From positions 1 through 64,000 of the forward strand of contig CAWDDE010000006.1 in the NCBI GenBank assembly GCA_963801055.1: DNA of 64,000 nucleotides, written 5' to 3'. Source of the stretch: DASUPK01 sp963801055 (lineage in GTDB: Bacteria; Actinomycetota; Thermoleophilia; Solirubrobacterales; 70-9). Under the pieces are notes generated by a model. The model was given only the letters and a program-made list of their open reading frames with translations, had not been told where the DNA came from and searched no databases. Positions 58,308 to 64,000 of the stretch are shown piece after piece (within the stretch, counting starts at the first letter, position 1; every line of letters starts with the position of its first letter). The position numbers and the translations under genes are program-made.

Positions 58308-58841
58308 ATGGCTGCAAAGACCGGAAAGACTGCAAACACGCAAGAGAAGACCCAGACGGCCCCCGCAAACACGCGGGAGAAGACCCAGACGGCCCCCGAG
58401 ACCCGCAAGCCCTCCGAGCAGGCGCTGCAGGCCGTGGACGTCGCGGTCGGCGCCGTTCCGACGGTCGCCGACGCGGTGAGCAACACCGCCGAGACGTGGC
58501 GTAAGGCTGAGACTCGCTCGCGGGAGGTCGACATCCTGCAGAAGCGTGTCCAGAACCTCCGCGATCGAAGCGGCAGGAGCGCCGAGATCGAGGCGCTCCG
58601 CAAGCGGCTCGGCAGCGAGCTCGAAAAGGCCGAGACGAAGGGTGGAGACGTCCGCCGTCAGGTCACGGAGCAGCTCGTCGGTCAGGCCCGTAAGGCGCGG
58701 GATCGCGTCGAGCCGGTCTACCGGGAGCGGTTCGAGCCGATCGTCAAAGAGCGCGTCGAGCCGATCGTCAAGGAGCGCGTCGAGCCGGTTTACCGCGAGC
58801 GCTTGGAGCCGACCGTGAAGCGGGTGCGCGAGCGCATCTGA
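58308..58841 (+). CDS. charged coiled-coil repeat protein of unknown function
   Basis: A 177-residue protein from ATG 58308; an in-frame ATG at 58215 falls within the operator region and is less likely. The N-terminus is a Lys/Thr/Gln-rich lead with an 11-residue duplication (TQEKTQTAPAN, TREKTQTAPET). The middle is helical (EVDILQKRVQNLRDRSGRSAEIEALRKRLGSELEKAE). The C-terminus has five copies of an eight-residue unit like VEPIVKER. There is no signal peptide or membrane helix. It may bind nucleic acid or membrane surfaces; I know no family. A strong terminator follows. Confidence 0.7.
   Translation: MAAKTGKTANTQEKTQTAPANTREKTQTAPETRKPSEQALQAVDVAVGAVPTVADAVSNTAETWRKAETRSREVDILQKRVQNLRDRSGRSAEIEALRKRLGSELEKAETKGGDVRRQVTEQLVGQARKARDRVEPVYRERFEPIVKERVEPIVKERVEPVYRERLEPTVKRVRERI
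58344..58398 (+). repeat. 33-nt tandem duplication in the repeat-protein gene
   Basis: GAGAAGACCCAGACGGCCCC occurs at 58344 and again at 58377, a period of 33 bases (11 codons). It encodes the EKTQTAP duplication near the N-terminus of the repeat protein. Confidence 0.7.
58707..58826 (+). repeat. 24-nt repeat array encoding VEPxxxER octads
   Basis: Five 24-base units in frame encode VEPVYRER, FEPIVKER, VEPIVKER, VEPVYRER and LEPTVKRV. Codon use varies between units (GTCTAC versus GTTTAC, CGGGAG versus CGCGAG), so the array is not a fresh duplication and is probably selected at the protein level. Confidence 0.8.
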
Positions 58842-58931
58842 CGCTCAGCCCGGGTCGCCCTGAGAGGTGGCGTGCCCGGAGGAGCCCTCCGCGACTCTCG
58901 CGGATGGAAAGCAGCAACCTCTCCTCCCCCG

Positions 58932-58958
58932 AAAACCGGGCCCTAGTGGCCCGGTTTT
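58932..58958 (+). terminator. rho-independent terminator
   Basis: AAAACCGGGCC and GGCCCGGTTTT form a perfect 11-bp stem around CTAGT, so it works on both strands. It ends the repeat-protein transcript and isolates mrp, whose start lies 22 bases beyond. Confidence 0.85.
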
Positions 58959-58968
58959 CACGTCTGCG

Positions 58969-58974
58969 TACACT
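58969..58974 (+). promoter_or_regulatory. -10 box of a probably leaderless mrp transcript
   Basis: TACACT ends 6 bases before the GTG of mrp, the geometry of actinobacterial leaderless mRNAs, in which transcription begins at the start codon. There is no Shine-Dalgarno, and the terminator immediately upstream leaves no room for a long leader. No clear -35 is visible. Confidence 0.5.
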
Positions 58975-58980
58975 TGGGTC

Positions 58981-60156
58981 GTGCCCACCAAGGAGCAGAT
59001 AACCGAGAAGCTCACGCAGGTGATCGACCCGGAGCTGCGCCGGTCGATCGTCGACCTGGGGATGGTCCGCTCGATCGAGATCCGCGAGGACGGGCGCGTC
59101 GAGGTCGTCGTCTCGCTCACCACCCCCGGCTGCCCGATCCGCTCGCACTTTCAGCAGGCGGTCCAAACGAACGTCGCCGAGCTCGAGGGGGTCAACGCGG
59201 TCGACGTCGGATTCGACGTCCTCTCCGATGGCGAGAAGTCGGACCTCCAACAGAGGCTGGGCCGACCGAAGCTCCCCGAGGGCGCCCTGGCCCAGGTCAA
59301 GAACGTGATCTGCGTGGCCTCCGGCAAGGGCGGCGTCGGCAAGTCCACCATGACCGCGAACCTCGCCGCCGCGCTTCACGCCGAGGGCTACAAGGCCGGC
59401 GCGCTCGACTGCGACGTCTACGGCTACTCGATCCCGAGGATGCTCGGCATCAACCGGAAGCCGGACGTCTCACCGGAGCGCAAGATCATCCCGCCGGTCT
59501 CGCCCGCCGGCCCAACGGTGATGTCGATTGGCTTCTTCGTCGAGGAGAACGCCGCCGTGGTCTGGCGGGGCCCGATGCTGCACAAGGCGATCCAGCAGTT
59601 CCTCGAGGACGTCGCCTGGGACGAGCTCGACTACCTGCTCCTCGACCTTCCTCCCGGCACAGGAGACGTCTCTATGACGCTCGCCCAGCTGCTGCCGCAG
59701 GCCAAGATCCTGATCGTCACCACCCCCCAGCCGGCCGCGCAGAGCGTCGCCCGGCGCGCGGCCGAGATGGCCGCCAAGGTGGATCTCGAGGTGCTCGGGG
59801 TGATCGAGAACATGTCGGCCTTCACTGGCCCGCAGGGCGAGCGTGTGGCGATCTTCGGCGAGGGGGGCGGCAAGCTGCTCGCGGACGAGCTGGACGTGCC
59901 GCTGCTCGCCAAGGTCCCGCTCTCCGGCGAGCTCCGCGAGCACGCCGACGAGGGCAAGCCCCTCGTGATCGAGGACCCCGACGCTCCCGCCTCCCAGATG
60001 ATTCGCGAGGCGGCCCGAGGCATCGTCGCCGCCACCCCGCTCGAGCTTCCGGTCATGCAGGCGGTCCCCGCGGCTCCAGATGCGGCGGCCACAAACACCG
60101 CCGCCGGATCTAACGGCGGCGGGGTCGGCGGGACAGAGCTGCCGATGGTGCAGTAG
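58981..60156 (+). CDS. mrp: Mrp/NBP35-type Fe-S cluster carrier ATPase
   Basis: P-loop ATPase of the Mrp/ApbC group thought to deliver iron-sulfur clusters. It has 391 residues from GTG 58981; the longer open frame would run through a terminator. The N-terminal MIP18/DUF59 domain (VIDPELRRSIVDLGMVRSIEI, TTPGCPIRSHFQQAV) precedes the deviant Walker A CVASGKGGVGKSTMTANLA, then LDCDVYGYSIPRMLG, LLDLPPGTGDVSMTLAQLLP and GVIENMSAFTGPQGERVAIFGEGGG. That last block lacks the CxxC of enterobacterial ApbC. The Ala/Gly-rich tail contains the AATNTAAG repeat shared with otsB. Confidence 0.92.
   Translation: MPTKEQITEKLTQVIDPELRRSIVDLGMVRSIEIREDGRVEVVVSLTTPGCPIRSHFQQAVQTNVAELEGVNAVDVGFDVLSDGEKSDLQQRLGRPKLPEGALAQVKNVICVASGKGGVGKSTMTANLAAALHAEGYKAGALDCDVYGYSIPRMLGINRKPDVSPERKIIPPVSPAGPTVMSIGFFVEENAAVVWRGPMLHKAIQQFLEDVAWDELDYLLLDLPPGTGDVSMTLAQLLPQAKILIVTTPQPAAQSVARRAAEMAAKVDLEVLGVIENMSAFTGPQGERVAIFGEGGGKLLADELDVPLLAKVPLSGELREHADEGKPLVIEDPDAPASQMIREAARGIVAATPLELPVMQAVPAAPDAAATNTAAGSNGGGVGGTELPMVQ
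60083..60108 (+). repeat. in-frame palindromic repeat copy in mrp
   Basis: Identical over 26 bases to the otsB copy at 48732-48757 and read in the same frame (AATNTAAG). Arms GCGGCGG (60082-60088) and CCGCCGC (60098-60104) flank CCACAAACA. In Mrp it falls in the low-complexity C-terminal tail. Confidence 0.75.
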
Positions 60157-60160
60157 GCAG

Positions 60161-61387
60161 GTGGCAACCCGCTGGCGGGCGACCGCCGCGGCCCTTGTCT
60201 GCGCCCTACATCTCGCGCTCTTCGTCCCGACGATCGGTGACTGGTCGTCGATCCTGATCAACGACTTCGCTCCCCAGGCCCAGGCCATCAAGGGAGGCGA
60301 CCTGCCCTACCGCGACCAGCGGATCGAATACCCGCCTCTCTCGGTGCCGGTCCTGATCGCGCCGGTCTACGTCGACGACAGCAGGCAGGGCTTTGCCGAC
60401 GGCTTCATGTGGGAGATGCTCGTCTTCGACCTCGGCATCGTGGTGCTGATCTCCCTCGCCCTGCCCGGCGACACGAAGCGCGTGCTCTCTGCGATCGGGA
60501 TCTACACGGTGGGGGTGGTGACTCTCTCGGGCGTCGTGCTCGACAGGTCGCTGATCGATTACGGGCCTCTGGCCCTCCAGCGCTTCGATCTCGTTCCCAC
60601 CCTCTTCGTGCTCGCGGCCGTGCTGGCACGTGACCGGGGCCGCTCCGCCACCTGGTCGGCGCTGCTCTCGGTCGGGGTGGCGATCAAGGCCTTCCCGCTT
60701 TTCCTCTACCCGGCCCTGCTCCGGGGCGAGAGGAACCTGCGACGCGCGATCGTGGCCGGAGCGATCCCGCTCCTCCTCAGCGCCGCGGCCGTGATCGTGA
60801 CGGGCGACGAGTTCGGCTCGGCGATCGGCTACCACACCGAGCGCACCCTGCAGGTGGAGAGCCTCGGCGCGAGCGCCTTCGAGGTCGCCCATGTCCTCGG
60901 AGCCTCGGGGATCTCGACTCGGGTCGGCCACGGCGGGTTCGAGATCTCTGCCTCGGGAGCGACCGCCGCCCGCTGGATCTTGGTGGTGATCGGGGCGGCG
61001 GGCTACCTCTGGCTCGTCTGGGTCGGCTGGCGCTCGAAGGCATCCAACCTCCAGCTGGTCACCGCGCTGCTCGCGGTGCTGGTGGTCTTCGCGCCGGTCC
61101 TCTCGCCCCAGTTCCTGCTCTGGCTGCTGCCGATCTCGGCCTGCGCGTACGGGCTCGGCAGGGAGAACCTGGTCCTCTTGGTCGCGGTCCTCTTCACCCA
61201 GATCGCGCTCCAGAACTACGACGGGGTCGATGCCCTCAGCGGCAGCTTCGTCTGGCCGGTCGCCGCCAGGAACGTCTACCTACTGCTCTACCTCGGGCTG
61301 GTGGCGGCTCCGATCTTGCGGGCGGGGCAGCGCCCGGCCGAGGCTCGTCGCGCCCAGGTCTACGCGGAAGCGGGCGGGGTTTCCTAG
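60161..61387 (+). CDS. GT87-like polyprenyl-phosphate-dependent mannosyltransferase-type membrane protein
   Basis: A 408-residue protein with 10 or so helices, starting at GTG 60161, 4 bases after mrp. The first periplasmic loop, NDFAPQAQAIKGGDLPYRDQRIEYPPLSVPVLI, has the D-x(n)-GDLPYRD-x-EYPP pattern of GT-C/DUF2029 (GT87) transferases. GVAIKAFPLFLYPALL and LSPQFLLWLLPI further match. Such enzymes use polyprenyl-phosphate mannose, the product expected from the broken synthase at 43 kb. Confidence 0.75.
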   Translation: MATRWRATAAALVCALHLALFVPTIGDWSSILINDFAPQAQAIKGGDLPYRDQRIEYPPLSVPVLIAPVYVDDSRQGFADGFMWEMLVFDLGIVVLISLALPGDTKRVLSAIGIYTVGVVTLSGVVLDRSLIDYGPLALQRFDLVPTLFVLAAVLARDRGRSATWSALLSVGVAIKAFPLFLYPALLRGERNLRRAIVAGAIPLLLSAAAVIVTGDEFGSAIGYHTERTLQVESLGASAFEVAHVLGASGISTRVGHGGFEISASGATAARWILVVIGAAGYLWLVWVGWRSKASNLQLVTALLAVLVVFAPVLSPQFLLWLLPISACAYGLGRENLVLLVAVLFTQIALQNYDGVDALSGSFVWPVAARNVYLLLYLGLVAAPILRAGQRPAEARRAQVYAEAGGVS

Positions 61388-61418
61388 CTACCCGGCGGCG
61401 AGCTCATCCTGAGACCGT

Positions 61419-61685
61419 CTAAGCCCTGGACTTGTAGTAGTCGAGGTTGACCTCGATGTACTTCGACCACTCGTCGGGGAGCTGGTCCTCGGCGAAACAG
61501 GCGTCGACCGGACAAGCCTCTACGCAGGCATCGCAGTCGATGCACTCGTCGGGATCGATATAGAGCTGCTCGACGTTGTCGTAGCCGGCCTCGTCGGGCG
61601 TCGGATGGATGCAGTCGACGGGGCAGACCTCCACGCAGGAGTTGTCCTTGGTGCCGATGCAGGGCTCCGCGATGACGTATGCCAA
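61419..61685 (-). CDS. 7Fe ferredoxin
   Basis: An 88-residue ferredoxin starting at TTG 61685, with AAAGGAA 8 bases upstream. Two cluster-binding regions are clear: CIGTKDNSCVEVCPVDCIH and, after PDECIDCDACVEACPVDAC, a standard CxxCxxCxxxCP. The spacing in the first fits a [3Fe-4S] plus [4Fe-4S] seven-iron form, as in actinobacterial FdxA. It carries electrons at low potential, for example to P450s or Fe-S oxidoreductases. Confidence 0.92.
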   Translation of the reverse strand: MAYVIAEPCIGTKDNSCVEVCPVDCIHPTPDEAGYDNVEQLYIDPDECIDCDACVEACPVDACFAEDQLPDEWSKYIEVNLDYYKSRA

Positions 61686-61809
61686 GGCGCCTGTTCCTTT
61701 GCCGAGTCGTCGTTGCGATTGCGGCGCCCATTGGGCGCCGCGGGACGCGACATTTTAGGCGAGCCGCGGGCTCAGCGGCCGGCCAACGGCGGCTGGCTAA
61801 GGTGACGGC

Positions 61810-62697
61810 GTGATCCTCCTCACGGGAGCAACCGGCGTGGTCGGTGGAGAGCTCCTGCCTCCGCTGCTCGCTCAGCGCCAGGAGGTCCGCACCCTGGTCC
61901 GCGATCCGCGGAAGCTCGGGGAGCACCGGGTCGACGTGCAAATCGCCCTCGGGGACATCGGGGACCCGTTCACGCTCCGGCACGCGATGCGCGGCGTCGA
62001 CACTGTCATCCACCTGGCCGCCACCATCCGCGACCAGCCGGGCGGCACGATCGAGGAGCTCAACGGGCTTGCCACGGAACGCCTGCTTCGTTCCGCCGAG
62101 CGGGCGGGAGTCGAGCGTTTCGTCTTCTTCTCGGCGATGGGCGCGACAGCGTTCCAGCGGACCCGGTTCTTCCGCTCCAAGGCGCTCGCCGAGCGGGCCG
62201 TGCGGGAGTCCCCGCTGTCGACCACCGTGTTCGCACCCTCGATCATCTACCGGCCCGGGGACCCCTGGATCACGCTGCTGCAGCGCTTCGCCCTCCTGCC
62301 AGCGGTGCCTGTGTCGGGATCGGGCCACGCCCTCTACCAGCCGATCTGGGCACGCGACGTGGCCCGCTGCGTCGTTGCCTCCATCAACGGCGATGGGTCG
62401 GGCCGGCCGGGATCGAATGGCCGGTACGAACTGGCCGGTCCCGAGCTCCTCTCCTATGACGACATCGTCGAGCTGGTGGTGGAGGCGAGCGGGCGCGAGC
62501 GCCCTTTGGTGCATGTGCCTTTGCCCCTGGTGCATGTGGGGCTGCGGGCGCTCGAATTGCTCGCCGGCCCCTCCGTGTTCGCGACCTGGGAGGAGGCCGA
62601 GCTGATGGAGGTGCCGATGACCACCCGGCGAGGGACGGCGGACGTGGAGAGCCTGGGCGTGCAGCCGCGCCGGATGGGCGCAGTGCTCGGCGCTTAG
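61810..62697 (+). CDS. NAD(P)-binding SDR-like protein (NDUFA9/complex I 39-kDa-like)
   Basis: A 295-residue atypical SDR from GTG 61810. The Rossmann motif is ILLTGATGVVGGELLPPLL. DVQIALGDIGDPFTLRHAMRGVDTVIHLAATIRDQ, ERAGVERFVFFSAMGA, FFRSKALAERAVRESPL and FAPSIIYRPGDPW follow the NAD(P)H-binding epimerase-like family, which lacks the YxxxK catalytic pair. Proteins like this often bind a nucleotide for structural or quinone-related roles. Function not assigned. Confidence 0.8.
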   Translation: MILLTGATGVVGGELLPPLLAQRQEVRTLVRDPRKLGEHRVDVQIALGDIGDPFTLRHAMRGVDTVIHLAATIRDQPGGTIEELNGLATERLLRSAERAGVERFVFFSAMGATAFQRTRFFRSKALAERAVRESPLSTTVFAPSIIYRPGDPWITLLQRFALLPAVPVSGSGHALYQPIWARDVARCVVASINGDGSGRPGSNGRYELAGPELLSYDDIVELVVEASGRERPLVHVPLPLVHVGLRALELLAGPSVFATWEEAELMEVPMTTRRGTADVESLGVQPRRMGAVLGA

Positions 62698-62767
62698 GCC
62701 CGGGCTCCCCTACCGTCGAGCGGCAGCAGGCCGGCGATCCGGAGCTTGCTCACCGGCCCAGCAAAGC

Positions 62768-62797
62768 AAGAGGCCCGGCGCAAGCCGGGCCTCTTTT
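62768..62797 (+). terminator. rho-independent terminator
   Basis: AAGAGGCCCGGC and GCCGGGCCTCTT form a perfect 12-bp stem closed by GCAA and followed by TT. The A-rich left flank makes it bidirectional, serving the SDR-like gene on the plus strand and groEL on the minus strand. Confidence 0.85.
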
Positions 62798-62901
62798 CGA
62801 AGTCGCCCGCGATGTGCGGGCACTCGCCTGTTAGGGCGAGAGTAGCGCGGGACCTCACATACTCGCCGCCTGCTCCGCTTCGCGTCCGCGGGCGGCTCGC
62901 A

Positions 62902-64000
<1,099 letters not shown>

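Noticed and set aside
58344..58826. CRISPR-like array in the repeat-protein gene
   Set aside because: The repeats are contiguous, codon-phased and encode a protein octad; there are no unique spacers and no cas genes.
58867..58980. N-terminal extension of Mrp starting at 58867
   Set aside because: It would translate through a perfect terminator hairpin and adds no conserved residues.

Overview
The window is GC-rich, densely packed bacterial DNA with frequent GTG/TTG starts and 4-base ATGA gene overlaps. Gene content points to a high-GC actinobacterium, most likely of the Thermoleophilia/Solirubrobacterales type. That content includes a CobA-HemD fusion next to ccm genes, a PAC2-family protein, a DUF2342 'F420-associated' metalloprotease, a polyprenol-phosphate mannosyltransferase, a GT87-like membrane protein and a GroEL with a GGM tail. 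The placement is inference from gene content; no 16S gene or marker alignment is present.

Layout. 1-2.9 kb is sparse and looks accessory: a broken methyltransferase, a secreted repeat protein, an intact tRNA-Arg(CCT) and an inverted, truncated second tRNA-Arg(CCT). 3-7 kb (minus strand) holds galT-like, GNAT, SPFH and NfeD-like genes and a TlpA-like lipoprotein. 7.2-9.8 kb is a large SF2 helicase with an acidic insert. 9.9-17.5 kb is a nine-gene minus-strand operon, ccmA-ccmB-ccmC-ccmD-like-hemA-hemC-cobA/hemD-SAM hydrolase-birA, which joins cytochrome c maturation to tetrapyrrole synthesis. 17.6-25.9 kb holds an aldehyde dehydrogenase, rarA, an M20 peptidase, DUF1385, methylmalonyl-CoA epimerase, a methyltransferase and a BtrH-like protein. 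26-31.7 kb holds PAP2, ychF, an MTA-type phosphorylase/deaminase pair, a lipocalin-like protein and SpoIID. 31.8-42 kb holds a second aldehyde dehydrogenase, a polytopic membrane protein, fumC, MarR, a glyoxalase-like gene, ileS, a HAD phosphatase and a RibD-C reductase. 42.5-52.9 kb holds thioredoxin, a broken glycosyltransferase, polX, a TetR/MFS efflux locus, otsB, split TSUP halves, an OB/HD protein, PAC2 and a TetR/SMR efflux operon. 52.9-64 kb holds a UvrD-like nuclease, an inositol-phosphatase-like gene, DUF2342, a repeat protein behind LexA-like boxes, mrp, a GT87-like gene, ferredoxin, an SDR-like gene and the C-terminal part of groEL.

Recurring themes. First, at least five genes carry short frameshifts that are easily repaired by eye: a methyltransferase, cobA/hemD, spoIID, a glyoxalase-like gene and a polyprenol mannosyltransferase. 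Uncorrected assembly indels are the simplest explanation for most of them. Second, several intergenic regions contain clean operator-like inverted repeats: CGGAA-N6-TTCCG twice, TGTACA-like sites twice, and GAAC-N4-GTTC twice. Third, a 26-bp palindromic segment is repeated identically and in the same reading frame inside otsB and mrp, which looks like an in-frame mobile palindrome. I saw no CRISPR array, transposase, integrase or obvious defence island. The best candidates for something undescribed are the in-frame palindrome, the fold-back tRNA remnant, and the repeat protein behind the paired LexA-like sites.
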